A stretch of 64,000 nucleotides of DNA from Brevibacillus brevis NBRC 100599 (GTDB lineage: Bacteria > Bacillota > Bacilli > Brevibacillales > Brevibacillaceae). Below, piece by piece: positions 36,003 through 44,720 of this stretch. The stretch is from assembly GCF_000010165.1 (NCBI RefSeq), contig NC_012491.1:5217001-5281000 (forward strand), given 5' to 3'. A program made the translations under genes and the position numbers. How positions within the stretch are numbered: the first letter of the stretch is position 1; every line of letters starts with the position of its first letter. The notes below the pieces were generated by a model. The model was not told the DNA's origin and ran no database searches. It saw only the letters and a program-made list of their open reading frames with translations.

Positions 36003-36033
36003 CCCCCCGCATTCTTTTTCACAACGCGGAGGG
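36003..36033 (-). terminator. Hairpin between livK-like gene and chemoreceptor gene
   Basis: Minus strand: CCCTCCGC-loop-GCGGGGGG, an 8-bp GC-rich stem with one G-T pair, followed by a T-rich stretch (CGTTGTTTTC). It may be a partial terminator separating the abundant binding protein from the receptor. Confidence 0.5.
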
Positions 36034-36049
36034 AACGAACTTCTTTCAC

Positions 36050-37237
36050 TTATTTAACGAGCTGGAATTTTCCATCCTTCACTTCAACCATGATCATGCT
36101 GTCTTCTGTCAGACCGTTATGATCATCAGCCGTGAACTTGAATTCTCCGGTTACCCCTACGTATTTCACCTTTTCCAATACTTCGCCTAGTTTGGATGTG
36201 TCGCTGCCTGCTTGCTTCAAGCCTTCCACGAGCAAGTTCAAGCCGTCGTATCCGTATCCTGCGAAGCCGTCAGGATGTGTATTGTAGGCAGCTTGATAGC
36301 CATCCACGAATTTTTTGATGATCGCAGATTGCGGATCGTCCGCCGCTACTTGTTCAGGAATGAGCAGTTTTCCAGCTACCATCAGGACACCCTCGCCGGC
36401 GTCTCCAATCAGTTCGAGGAATTTGCTGTTCGCAGAGCCATGGCTGCTAATAATCGGAATAGTGAGGTTCAGTTGCTTCGCTTCCTTCACAATCGTAGCG
36501 GGTCCTGGGTTCGTCCCTGCCACAATTAGCGCTTGTGCGTCCGTCCCTTTGATCTTGGTCAATTGAGAGCTCATGGACGGGTCTTTTGTGCCGTATTTTT
36601 CTTCCGCTACAATCGTGATGCCGTACTCAGGCGCATATTTTTGCAGCTGTGTCGTCCAGCCACTTCCATATGGATTGCTGTCATTGAGCGTAGCTATTTT
36701 GGTAATGCCTTTTTCCTTCAAATACTTGAAGATGCGCTTCGTTCCGTGTACGTCTGTGTGCGGTGTTTTGTAGATGTTGGCACGAACTGGATTGGTGATT
36801 TGGTCTGCAGCTGCCATCGAGATCAGCGGGAGCTTTTCTGCTGCGGCATACTCAGCCATCCCGAGAGACGGACCACTGCCTGAGGAGCCGAGTACGGCAA
36901 CGACCTTTTCTTTCGATGCGAGTTTTTTGATCGCTTTTACCGCTTCCGTATTGTCAGACTTGTCGTCTTCAAAAATGATTTCTACCTGTCGGCCATCTAC
37001 ACCGCCCGCGCCGTTGATTTCTTTTACCAACAGCTCTACCGCTTGCTTCTCCGGTACGCCGAGCGGACTGTTCGGACCCGTCAGCGAAAAAATAGCGCCG
37101 ACCTTGATCGGGTCCTTGCTGGCGCCACCAGGGCCTGATTCTGCCGCTGGCGTAGCGCCGCCTCCACAGGCGCTCAAGAATACGAGCGAAGCAACTGCTG
37201 CTGGAAATAGCCATTTTTTGAATGTTCTTTTTTTCAT
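36050..37237 (-). CDS. Liv-type ABC transporter substrate-binding lipoprotein
   Basis: 395-residue solute-binding lipoprotein of the branched-chain amino-acid type (periplasmic binding fold I). The signal is MKKRTFKKWLFPAAVASLVF with lipobox LSAC (Cys ~23). The mature part opens PIKVGAIFSLTGPNSPLGVP and has INGAGGVDGRQVEIIFEDDK, as in LivK/HAAT family receptors. ATG 37237 follows GAGGGGGG; the longer frame lacks support. It is the last of the five-gene liv-like operon. Within a paa block, the ligand may be phenylacetate or another aromatic acid; a plain amino acid is the alternative. Confidence 0.9.
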   Translation of the reverse strand: MKKRTFKKWLFPAAVASLVFLSACGGGATPAAESGPGGASKDPIKVGAIFSLTGPNSPLGVPEKQAVELLVKEINGAGGVDGRQVEIIFEDDKSDNTEAVKAIKKLASKEKVVAVLGSSGSGPSLGMAEYAAAEKLPLISMAAADQITNPVRANIYKTPHTDVHGTKRIFKYLKEKGITKIATLNDSNPYGSGWTTQLQKYAPEYGITIVAEEKYGTKDPSMSSQLTKIKGTDAQALIVAGTNPGPATIVKEAKQLNLTIPIISSHGSANSKFLELIGDAGEGVLMVAGKLLIPEQVAADDPQSAIIKKFVDGYQAAYNTHPDGFAGYGYDGLNLLVEGLKQAGSDTSKLGEVLEKVKYVGVTGEFKFTADDHNGLTEDSMIMVEVKDGKFQLVK

Positions 37238-37271
37238 GGGTGTACCCCCCTCATGTATGTGGTTATCTTTG

Positions 37272-38015
37272 TTAAACAGCTTCATGTGAGCTTCCCAAAT
37301 AAGCAGATTGTACACGCGGGTCATTGCTTATCTCGTCTGCCTTCCCTTCCAGCATGACGGTTCCCGTACTGAGTACGTATGCCCGGTCGGAAATAGCGAG
37401 CGCTGCGCGAGCATTTTGCTCGACCAACAGCACCGTGGTGCCCCATTCCGAGCGAATCTCCTGCACAATCGTCAGGATTTCTTTGGCAATGAGCGGAGCC
37501 AGTCCTAGTGAAGGCTCGTCCAACAAGAGGAGCTGCGGTCGAGACAAAAGCGCCCTGCCGATGGCGAGCATCTGCTGTTGCCCCCCGGAAAGCGTTCCTC
37601 CGAGCTGCCATTTCCGCTCTGCCAAAATGGGAAAACGTTCATACACCGTCTCCATTTCTTTGGCAATTTCCTTTTTGCTCGTCTTGGGCATCCGATGCGA
37701 AGCACCCAGCCATAAATTGTCCTCAACTGTCAGCGTGGAAAAAATTTGTCTGCGCTCCGGTACATGCGCCATGCCCCGAGGTACCACCAGCTCCGCAGGA
37801 ACGCGCGTAATGTCCGCGTCACGAAACCAAATCTTCCCCTCCTTGTCGCCATGCAGGCCGCAGATACAGTTCAAAAGTGTCGTTTTGCCTGCCCCATTTG
37901 CCCCCAACAGGGAGACGATCTCGCCCTCGTTCACCTGTAGAGTAATGCCGTGTAGCACTTCCACTGGGCCGTAGCGAGCCCTGATGTTGTCTACTGTAAG
38001 GACTGTCTTCCCCAT
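37272..38015 (-). CDS. Liv-type ABC transporter ATP-binding protein (LivF-like)
   Basis: 247-residue ATPase: Walker A LLGANGAGKTTLL, signature LSGGQQQMLAIGRALLSRP, Walker B LLLLDEPSLGLAP. The signature and the C-terminal VLLVEQNARAALAISDRAYV are those of LivF-type proteins. Two adjacent ATGs (38018, 38015) are possible; GAGGTGG fits the second better. It follows the LivG-like gene with 22 bp spacing. Confidence 0.92.
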   Translation of the reverse strand: MGKTVLTVDNIRARYGPVEVLHGITLQVNEGEIVSLLGANGAGKTTLLNCICGLHGDKEGKIWFRDADITRVPAELVVPRGMAHVPERRQIFSTLTVEDNLWLGASHRMPKTSKKEIAKEMETVYERFPILAERKWQLGGTLSGGQQQMLAIGRALLSRPQLLLLDEPSLGLAPLIAKEILTIVQEIRSEWGTTVLLVEQNARAALAISDRAYVLSTGTVMLEGKADEISNDPRVQSAYLGSSHEAV

Positions 38016-38037
38016 CATGTTCCACCTCTTTCACGCT

Positions 38038-38799
38038 TCATTCTGCACCCAGATACGCCGCAATCACTCGTGGGTTCTCCTGAATCTCACGCGGGGTTCC
38101 TTCTGCGATTTTTGATCCTTGATCCAATACAACGATGCGGTCCGCAATCGTCATGATCATGTCCATGTCATGCTCCACTAGCAAAATAGCCGTTCCGTTG
38201 TCGCGAATCTCGCAAAACATGCGGCTCATCTCCGCCGTCTCGGTATGGTTCAGGCCCGCAGCAGGCTCGTCCAACAAGAGCAACCGCGGCTTGGCTACCA
38301 TCGCGCGGGCAATTTCCATCAGCCGCAGCTTCCCGTACGGTAAACTCCCAGCTAGCGAGGCCGCCACCTCTGCTAGTCCTACATTCTCGATCCACGTTCG
38401 TGCCTGCTCCTGCATCAGCTTTTCTTCTTTGCGGGACTTTGCCAGATTCATGCCGCAGGAAAAGAGACTCGCACTTGTCTTGGTATGCATGCCGACCATC
38501 ACGTTTTCCAAGACGGTCATATCGTCAAATGTCTGGAGGTTTTGAAAGGTTCGCGTGATGCCTAATCCGGCATATTCATAGCCTGGCACGCGTGACAACG
38601 GCTGGCCGCTGAAGCGAATCTCACCTTCCGAAGGCGGGATCACACCCGACACCATGTTGAGCACCGTGCTTTTTCCAGCGCCATTCGGACCGATCAACGC
38701 AAGGATTTCTCCTTCCCGCACTTGAAAATCTACTTGATTCACTGCCCGTACGCCGCCAAAATCACGAGAGAGCTTTTGCACATCCAAAAGTGTCGTCAT
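38038..38799 (-). CDS. Liv-type ABC transporter ATP-binding protein (LivG-like)
   Basis: 253-residue ATPase: Walker A LIGPNGAGKSTVLN, Walker B LLLLDEPAAGLNHTE, H-loop LLVEHDMDMIM, and the LivG-type insert ITRTFQNLQTFDDMTVLENV. The signature reads LPYGKLRLMEIARAM, the degenerate LSGGQ form usual in LivG. ATG overlaps the LivM stop (38796-38799). Confidence 0.93.
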   Translation of the reverse strand: MTTLLDVQKLSRDFGGVRAVNQVDFQVREGEILALIGPNGAGKSTVLNMVSGVIPPSEGEIRFSGQPLSRVPGYEYAGLGITRTFQNLQTFDDMTVLENVMVGMHTKTSASLFSCGMNLAKSRKEEKLMQEQARTWIENVGLAEVAASLAGSLPYGKLRLMEIARAMVAKPRLLLLDEPAAGLNHTETAEMSRMFCEIRDNGTAILLVEHDMDMIMTIADRIVVLDQGSKIAEGTPREIQENPRVIAAYLGAE

Positions 38800-39827
38800 G
38801 TTGCAGCCTTCCTTTCCACCTGCTGCTTTCGCTGTGCTTCCTCAGCCATGCCCTTCGCCTTTTTCGCCTGCCCTTTTTCGAAAGCAGTCCGGATGCGCGG
38901 AACCAATCCTTCAGGCATGAACATGATGAACAGCACGAGAATCGCACCGAATACAATCGTGTCCACATCCCCCTGCAAGCCCGGCACCACTTCACTCAAA
39001 AGGACCAGCCCCTCACTGATAAAACCAATCAGGATCGTCCCGACCAAAGCGCCCCAGATGCTTGTCATCCCGCCGATGACGACCATCGTGAGAAACTTGA
39101 TCGACTCGTGCAATCCGAACGGCTGCGGATCGAGAATTCCCATGTAATGGGCGTACAAGCCGCCGGAAATACCAGCGAACATGCCGCTTACCACAAAGGC
39201 ATTCAGCTTGAACTTACGGACATCAATTCCCATCGAGGTCGCAGCAATCTCACTTTTGTGAATCGCCCGAAACGCTCTGCCGACGCGCGAATTCAAGAGA
39301 TTGAGTGAGAAGAGCAGCACACAGGTGACGACTCCCCAAATCAGAAAGTACATGGACAGCTCGCTTCCACCGAAGAAAGTCATTTGTGGAATGCTGATCA
39401 TCCCGTTTGCTCCCCCGGTGACCGGCTCCCATTCCGTAATCCCGATCTGGACGATGTAGCCAAATGCGAGCGTCGCCATCGCGAGGTAGTAGCCTTGCAG
39501 CCCCGCTATCGCCCGCCCGAGGATAAAGGCGAATAAACCTGGAACAATCGCAGCAGCAATGAGACCGATAAATGGCGGCAGACCGTACTTTGTCGTCAAT
39601 ACTGCCGAGGTATAGGCACCAATCCCCCAAAACGCTGCTTGTCCCAGCGAAATTTGTCCAGCCAGCCCCATCACGAGGCATAGCCCAATGGTTACAATTG
39701 CTTGAAGACCGATAATAATTCCGACAGAACGATAGTATTCATCTGGCATCACGAATGGAAAAAGAACCATCAAGAACAGGTAGATTCCTATGCTTTTGCC
39801 CCACTTATCGATGATCTGCTTCATCAT
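38796..39827 (-). CDS. Liv-type ABC transporter permease (LivM-like)
   Basis: 343-residue permease with about ten TM segments. It carries the LivM pattern GLAGQISLGQAAFWGIGAYT (~52-71), the segment GRAFRAIHKSEIAATSMGID (the EAA-like cytoplasmic loop), and ends in a basic tail. It overlaps the LivH-like stop (39824-39827) and the LivG-like start. Confidence 0.92.
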   Translation of the reverse strand: MMKQIIDKWGKSIGIYLFLMVLFPFVMPDEYYRSVGIIIGLQAIVTIGLCLVMGLAGQISLGQAAFWGIGAYTSAVLTTKYGLPPFIGLIAAAIVPGLFAFILGRAIAGLQGYYLAMATLAFGYIVQIGITEWEPVTGGANGMISIPQMTFFGGSELSMYFLIWGVVTCVLLFSLNLLNSRVGRAFRAIHKSEIAATSMGIDVRKFKLNAFVVSGMFAGISGGLYAHYMGILDPQPFGLHESIKFLTMVVIGGMTSIWGALVGTILIGFISEGLVLLSEVVPGLQGDVDTIVFGAILVLFIMFMPEGLVPRIRTAFEKGQAKKAKGMAEEAQRKQQVERKAAT

Positions 39828-40702
39828 AGCCCTCCTTTTCCAACGCTGCGTTCTCCAAAGATGCCGGATGGCTTAATCAACAGCATGCCGATCAACACCA
39901 GAAAGGCGATCGCGTCCTTCATACCGGAACTGATGTAACCAGCTCCCAGCGACTCGACGATCCCGAGTAAAAAGGCGGCTACGGCTGCACCCAATGGATT
40001 TCCCAGTCCGCCAAGAATGGCTGCGGAAAAGCCTTTGATTCCGAGCAGCACGCCGATATCGTAGGACGTTACGGAGAGCGGCGCGATCACGATTCCCGCA
40101 ATCGCTCCGGTCGCTCCACTGATGGCGAAGGCCAGCATACTCATCTTTGTCGGGCTAATCCCCATCAGGCGAGCTGCCATCGGGTTGACCGAACAGGCAT
40201 TAATTTTTTTGCCGAGAATTGTCTTGTCCATCAAGTACCAAAGTAGAAGAAGAATGATAAGAACAGCAGCCAAAATCCAGATACTTTGTTGTGCGATCAT
40301 CACGCCACCCAACGAGATCGGCTCATTGCTCGTAATCGGTTCGAGGGCAAACGCATCTTTTCCCCAAATAAAGCTGGCAATGCCGCGAATCAGTGTGGAT
40401 ATCCCTATCGTCAAAATAATCAAACTAATTGGATTAGCCTTTTTGACGTAAGCGATTACATATTTCTGCATCAAAACACCGATCAAGGTGACCAGGAGGA
40501 TCGCGAGCAATGCTGCCAACCCATATGGAAGATTCATGCCGATCAATGCTACTGTAACCATTCCGCCCAGCATCAAAAATTCACCCTGCGCCAGATTAAT
40601 CACCTTGCTTACGCTGTAAATCGTGATGAAACCAACCGCTACGATCGCGTAAATCCCGCCACTGACGAGTCCGTTTGCAACGTACTGCAGCAATTCCGTC
40701 AT
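39824..40702 (-). CDS. Liv-type ABC transporter permease (LivH-like)
   Basis: 292-residue permease with about eight TM segments: GLVSGGIYAIVAVGFITIYS at the N-terminus, NLAQGEFLMLGGMV, and the loop NPMAARLMGISPTKMSML. ATG 40702 gives the family N-terminus; a TTG at 40738 is in frame but the AAAGGGGG sits between them. It is the first gene of the leftward transporter operon. A cre-like site lies 48 bp upstream. Confidence 0.92.
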   Translation of the reverse strand: MTELLQYVANGLVSGGIYAIVAVGFITIYSVSKVINLAQGEFLMLGGMVTVALIGMNLPYGLAALLAILLVTLIGVLMQKYVIAYVKKANPISLIILTIGISTLIRGIASFIWGKDAFALEPITSNEPISLGGVMIAQQSIWILAAVLIILLLLWYLMDKTILGKKINACSVNPMAARLMGISPTKMSMLAFAISGATGAIAGIVIAPLSVTSYDIGVLLGIKGFSAAILGGLGNPLGAAVAAFLLGIVESLGAGYISSGMKDAIAFLVLIGMLLIKPSGIFGERSVGKGGL

Positions 40703-40749
40703 ATTCGTGCTGTACCCCCTTTGTTTCTCGCCCACCAAATCATACCCAA

Positions 40750-40763
40750 GTAAAACGCTTACA
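40750..40763. promoter_or_regulatory. Candidate CcpA (cre) site upstream of the liv-like operon
   Basis: GTAAAACGCTTACA matches 12 of 14 positions of the cre consensus TGWAANCGNTNWCA and contains the dyad GTAA-N5-TTAC. On the minus strand TATGAT (40744-40739) next to it could be the -10 box of the operon. Confidence 0.5.
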
Positions 40764-40788
40764 TTTTAAATAATGGAAAATCTATTGA

Positions 40789-40820
40789 TGAAATAAAGAC
40801 CCTAGACGTGCTAGGGCCTT
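40789..40820 (-). terminator. Intrinsic terminator of paaX
   Basis: Minus strand: CCCTAG-CACGT-CTAGGG followed by TCTTTATTTC, 18 bp beyond the paaX stop. Stem 6 bp plus flanking pairs. Confidence 0.75.
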
Positions 40821-40837
40821 TCCTTCGCAGCTTTCGC

Positions 40838-41665
40838 CTATGCGGATGGCGCAGCTTCATACACGGTCTCGAAGAATCGTATTGCCCCTGGATTCAATAG
40901 CTGGTAGTAATTTTGGAACAACTGATCCGCCTCTTTGCCCAACCACAGCTCTGGCAACAATTCCTGCGGCAAATCAGGATCGATGAACAAGAACTTGCGG
41001 TATTGGTGGACGAGCTTTGTCTTTTCCACGAAGCAATGGCTGTCTGGAACCTCTTCCCCATTGCTGAGTTTTGCTGAAAGCTGCTCATATTCTTCTCGGT
41101 AGGCATCGATGAAGGCCTTGTATTTTTCATTGATTTCATCGATATCCCAGCATTTCTGCACGAGCTGCTTCGGATTGCTCCAACCCATATGCTCGGATGT
41201 AAAAATCTCGACATACTCTGTAATCTCGTGAGCTTCCGTCAGGTCCTTCACGCGATCACTGAGGTTATTCGGGCTGATCCATGTGCTTGTCGTCAGCATC
41301 CCGAAGCCCATCCAGCCCAGCTCCTTGCGCAGTTGATCACGCAGCGCTCGACGCTCCTCGGGAATGTTGTAGCTGGCAATGCACCACTTTCCGTCCCACA
41401 CATCTGTCTCGACCTTATAAATACGTGCCGCTGCCTCTTCCAGCCGCTTTTTGCCGCGGTCGGATACCGAGTAGAAGCTGCGGTTCCCTACTTTTCGCGA
41501 TTCCAGCCAGCCTTGGCGAAGCATCCGGGAGATCGCTGCACGAACAGCCGGCTCCGACAGTCCGAATTCCCCCATCAGCTTGGTCAGACTACCAATCCAG
41601 ATTTCGCTTCCATAATGGCGGACGTATTCACCGTAAATTGTAAAAAGCATGGATTGTGGCTTCAC
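40838..41665 (-). CDS. paaX: Phenylacetate catabolism regulator PaaX
   Basis: 275-residue transcription factor of the PaaX family, which represses paa operons and is released by phenylacetyl-CoA. The N-terminus KPQSMLFTIYGEYVRHYG and winged-helix GEFGLSEPAVRAAISRMLRQ match the family, as does the C-terminal PaaX domain (RQGWLESRKVGNRSFYSVS, then WDGKWCIASYNIPEERRAL). GTG 41665 is chosen because GGGGGTAGAAG lies just upstream; ATG 41692 would add nine residues and cannot be excluded. It has its own promoter region with a candidate operator, suggesting autoregulation. Confidence 0.92.
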   Translation of the reverse strand: MKPQSMLFTIYGEYVRHYGSEIWIGSLTKLMGEFGLSEPAVRAAISRMLRQGWLESRKVGNRSFYSVSDRGKKRLEEAAARIYKVETDVWDGKWCIASYNIPEERRALRDQLRKELGWMGFGMLTTSTWISPNNLSDRVKDLTEAHEITEYVEIFTSEHMGWSNPKQLVQKCWDIDEINEKYKAFIDAYREEYEQLSAKLSNGEEVPDSHCFVEKTKLVHQYRKFLFIDPDLPQELLPELWLGKEADQLFQNYYQLLNPGAIRFFETVYEAAPSA

Positions 41666-41770
41666 GTTTCTTCTACCCCCAAATCGATTCATACCTATTA
41701 GCTGTGTGAAATTGTACCATATTCTGTAGGAAGTGCGTGAATCGATCGAGAGTATATGACGATAAAATCG

Positions 41771-41790
41771 TATAACGTAATTTTAACGTA
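41771..41790. promoter_or_regulatory. Candidate PaaX operator upstream of paaX
   Basis: TATAACGTAATTTTAACGTA matches the ethD-upstream site at 18 of 20 positions. The core CGTAA-TTT-TAACG (41776-41788) is a near-perfect dyad. It lies about 106-125 bp before the chosen paaX start. Confidence 0.65.
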
Positions 41791-41834
41791 ATTATAGTAA
41801 AACATTTTAAAAGAGTCAATTTATTCTGTCAAAT

Positions 41835-42260
41835 TTATAATTCCCTACTTGCTTCCTGATTGATCTCAGCTTGCAAGGCCTCAAAGCGCTGCTTGATCTC
41901 GTCCTTTTTGAAGATGGCCTGGACGAACGTCCCGAGTCCGACACGATTACGTGTAGTGTCCGCAGTAACCTCGCACACTACGCGTTTTTCGGTAACCTGC
42001 ACACAGGAAGCCCGGAACGTGACCTCCTGACCAATTACAGCTGGGCCGACATGCTTGATATCTACAGCAAATCCCGAGCCCTCTTCATCGGCTTCCAGGT
42101 ACGGCAAAATGACGCGTCTTCCCACCCATTCCATGTAATAAATCATGCTGACCGTCGACATCACAGGATGCACGACTTGGCCTTCAAAAACAGGAAGCAT
42201 GTCCTTTGTCACTGTCACAGTAAATTCTTCCGTCGTACCCGGCTGCAGTCTATCTATCAA
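41835..42260 (-). CDS. Hotdog-fold acyl-CoA thioesterase, FlK-like
   Basis: 141-residue hotdog protein resembling the FlK-type fluoroacetyl-CoA thioesterase branch: FTVTVTKDMLPVFEGQVVHP, then STVSMIYYMEWVGRR (candidate Thr/Ser and Glu of the FlK-like triad at ~36 and ~44) and FAVDIKHVGPAVIGQEVTF (His at ~69). It has no D-x-N-P-x-H motif of MaoC hydratases. It is last in the leftward paa beta-oxidation operon. It probably hydrolyses an inhibitory acyl-CoA; the substrate is unknown. Confidence 0.72.
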   Translation of the reverse strand: MIDRLQPGTTEEFTVTVTKDMLPVFEGQVVHPVMSTVSMIYYMEWVGRRVILPYLEADEEGSGFAVDIKHVGPAVIGQEVTFRASCVQVTEKRVVCEVTADTTRNRVGLGTFVQAIFKKDEIKQRFEALQAEINQEASREL

Positions 42261-42287
42261 GAGTACCTGCCTCCCTATCTGTCCAAG

Positions 42288-43487
42288 CTACACACGCTCG
42301 ATAATCGTCGCAATTCCCTGTCCAACTCCAATGCACATCGCGGCCAACCCGTAACGAGCATCACGTCGCTCCATTTCATACAAAAGAGTAGTAAGGATGC
42401 GCGCTCCGCTACATCCGAGCGGATGACCCAAAGCAATCGCTCCGCCATTTACGTTGACCAGATCAGGGTTGACTCCCAGCTCGCGTACGCTTGCCACTGC
42501 CTGCGCCGCAAAAGCCTCGTTGAATTCGAACAGATCAATCTGCGAAAGCGTCAAGCCTGCCTGCTTCAGTACTTTTCGCGTAGCAGGTACAGGTCCAATT
42601 CCCATCACGGATGGATCAACGCCTGCGACTGCGGATGCGACGATCCTTGCACGAGGCTTCAAACCGGCTGCAAGAGCCGCTTCCTGTTCCATGATGAGTA
42701 GAGCGCAGGCTCCATCATTTAGACCGCTGGAGTTGCCTGCTGTGACGCTGCCATCTGCTTGGAATGCTGGTTTCAGTTTTTTCAGCTGTTCGATAGTCGT
42801 CTCCGGACGTGCATGCTCATCGTGTGCAAACAGTGTGACCTCACCTTTGCGCCCTTTTAGCTCTACCGGAACGATCTCGGCCTCCCACTTTCCTTCTGCC
42901 AAAGCACATGCGTAATTTTGCTGACTACGCAATGCAAACTCATCCTGCGCTTCGCGGCTAATGCCGTATTGCTCCGCTACCTTCTCCGCAGTTTCCCCCA
43001 AGCTGATCGGCGGATACATCTCTTTCATTTTTTCGTTGACCAATCGCCAGCCCAACGTCGTATCAACTAACTGCTGATTGCCGCGCTGAAAAGCCGTGCC
43101 AGGCTTCATCATTACCAGCGGAGAGCGTGTCATGCTCTCTGTCCCGCCCGCGATATAGACGTGACCTGCTCCGGCTTTGATTGCATTCGCGCTTTGGTTC
43201 ACAGCCTCCAGACCTGAGCCACACAGGCGGTTCACAGTCACTCCCGGCACCTCGACAGGCAATCCCGCCAATAGAAGTGACATACGCGCGACGTTGCGGT
43301 TGTCTTCCCCAGCCTGATTGGCACAGCCCATGATGACATCATCAATCGTCTTCGGATCGATGGAATTTCGTTCCAGCAGCTTTTGAATCACCAATGCGCC
43401 CAGGTCATCCGGGCGCACATCCTTCAACGCACCACCAATGCGGCCGATTGGCGTGCGCACAGCATCTATGATGACAGGTGTACCCAT
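42288..43487 (-). CDS. paaJ: Acetyl-CoA acetyltransferase / 3-oxoadipyl-CoA thiolase
   Basis: 399-residue thiolase likely cleaving 3-oxoadipyl-CoA or its 5,6-dehydrosuberyl precursor at the end of the phenylacetate path. Catalytic residues: Cys ~89 in NRLCGSGLEAV, His in [17 protein letters not shown], Cys in CIGVGQG. The N-terminus IIDAVRTPIGRIGGALKDVR is PcaF/PaaJ-like. ATG 43487 follows GGGAGG. A second thiolase precedes it by 33 bp; which one acts on which substrate cannot be told. Confidence 0.88.
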   Translation of the reverse strand: MGTPVIIDAVRTPIGRIGGALKDVRPDDLGALVIQKLLERNSIDPKTIDDVIMGCANQAGEDNRNVARMSLLLAGLPVEVPGVTVNRLCGSGLEAVNQSANAIKAGAGHVYIAGGTESMTRSPLVMMKPGTAFQRGNQQLVDTTLGWRLVNEKMKEMYPPISLGETAEKVAEQYGISREAQDEFALRSQQNYACALAEGKWEAEIVPVELKGRKGEVTLFAHDEHARPETTIEQLKKLKPAFQADGSVTAGNSSGLNDGACALLIMEQEAALAAGLKPRARIVASAVAGVDPSVMGIGPVPATRKVLKQAGLTLSQIDLFEFNEAFAAQAVASVRELGVNPDLVNVNGGAIALGHPLGCSGARILTTLLYEMERRDARYGLAAMCIGVGQGIATIIERV

Positions 43488-43520
43488 TCTTCCACTCCTC
43501 CCATGCACAAGGGCTTTTTT

Positions 43521-44720
43521 CTATAGCGCTTCTACTAACGTGGCCAATCCTTGACCGCCGCCTATGCACAACGAAACGATTCCGTATTTCTTTTGGCGAC
43601 GTCTCAGCTCAAAAAGAATCGTACCTGCCAGGCGGGCACCGCTCATTCCGAGTGGATGACCCAACGCGATTGCCCCACCGTTTACATTTGTTTTCAGAGG
43701 GTCCAGTCCCAGTTCTCTCATGCAGGCGAGTGATTGGGAAGCAAACGCTTCATTTAACTCAAACAGGTCGATTTGCTCTACGGTCATGTTCGTTTCTGCG
43801 AGCAGCTTGCGGATCGCAGCGACCGGACCCATGCCCATAATGCGCGGATCTACACCAGCACTGACGAAATGAACAATGCGCCCCAAAGGAGCGACGCCTG
43901 TCTTTTGCAGCATTTTTTCGTTCATCAAGAGCAAAGCCGCTGCGCCATCGTTTATGCCGGAGGAGTTGCCTGCTGTGACGCTACCATCTTTTCGGAAGGC
44001 AGGTCGCAACTTGGACAACGACTCCACACTGGAATCTCTTCTTGGGAATTCATCCGTATCAAACAGCGTCTCTTCCCCTTTTTTCCCTTTTAACGTGATG
44101 GGAATGATCTCATCGCGGAACAGACCTGCATCTATCGCGGTGATAGCCCGAGACTGGCTCTCTGCTGCAAAACGATCCTGATCCTCGCGACTGATGTCGA
44201 ATTGCTCTGCCACGTTTTCCGCGGTATCTCCCATGGTCAGATCGCCATAGATCGAGACAGGAGCAGAACGAGGTCCGCCAAAAGACTCGATCAGTGTCTG
44301 TCCGCCGCGTTGATACGGCTGCTCGAATTTTTCCATGATGTACGGTGAACGAGTCAAATTCTCTACACCGCCAGCCAGCATGACCTGACTATGTCCTGCC
44401 TGGATAGACTGCGCAGCCAAATTGACTGCCTCCAGCCCGGATGCACATACCCGATTTACAGTCAGTCCAGGTATGGTGTCAGGAAGCCCTGCTTTCAACA
44501 AACCAACGCGGGCAATATTAATAAACGGTCCGGCCGATATAACGTTACCCATGATGACCCCATCAACAATCTCACCGGATTGTCCTGCCTTCGCAAGCGC
44601 TCCATTCAAGACAATGGCTGTCAGGTCGTCGATGGGGGTGTTCTTCAGACTTCCGCCCAGCTTGCCGATTGGTGTACGTACGGCTGCTGCTACGTACACC
44701 TCCTTGTTAGTCAAGCTCAT
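43521..44720 (-). CDS. Acetyl-CoA C-acyltransferase (second thiolase)
   Basis: 399-residue thiolase: Cys ~92 in [30 protein letters not shown], and CIGGGQG. It is only moderately similar to its neighbour paaJ, so this is an old duplication rather than a recent one. Its ATG overlaps the stop of the 3-hydroxyacyl-CoA dehydrogenase-like gene (44717-44720). Two thiolases fit the two thiolytic steps of the PaaJ pathway, or general fatty-acyl thiolysis. Confidence 0.88.
   Translation of the reverse strand: MSLTNKEVYVAAAVRTPIGKLGGSLKNTPIDDLTAIVLNGALAKAGQSGEIVDGVIMGNVISAGPFINIARVGLLKAGLPDTIPGLTVNRVCASGLEAVNLAAQSIQAGHSQVMLAGGVENLTRSPYIMEKFEQPYQRGGQTLIESFGGPRSAPVSIYGDLTMGDTAENVAEQFDISREDQDRFAAESQSRAITAIDAGLFRDEIIPITLKGKKGEETLFDTDEFPRRDSSVESLSKLRPAFRKDGSVTAGNSSGINDGAAALLLMNEKMLQKTGVAPLGRIVHFVSAGVDPRIMGMGPVAAIRKLLAETNMTVEQIDLFELNEAFASQSLACMRELGLDPLKTNVNGGAIALGHPLGMSGARLAGTILFELRRRQKKYGIVSLCIGGGQGLATLVEAL

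Noticed and set aside
40838..41692. Gene at 40838-41692 as a GntR-type or generic helix-turn-helix regulator
   Set aside because: The full PaaX N-terminal and C-terminal patterns and its place in the paa block make PaaX the better call.
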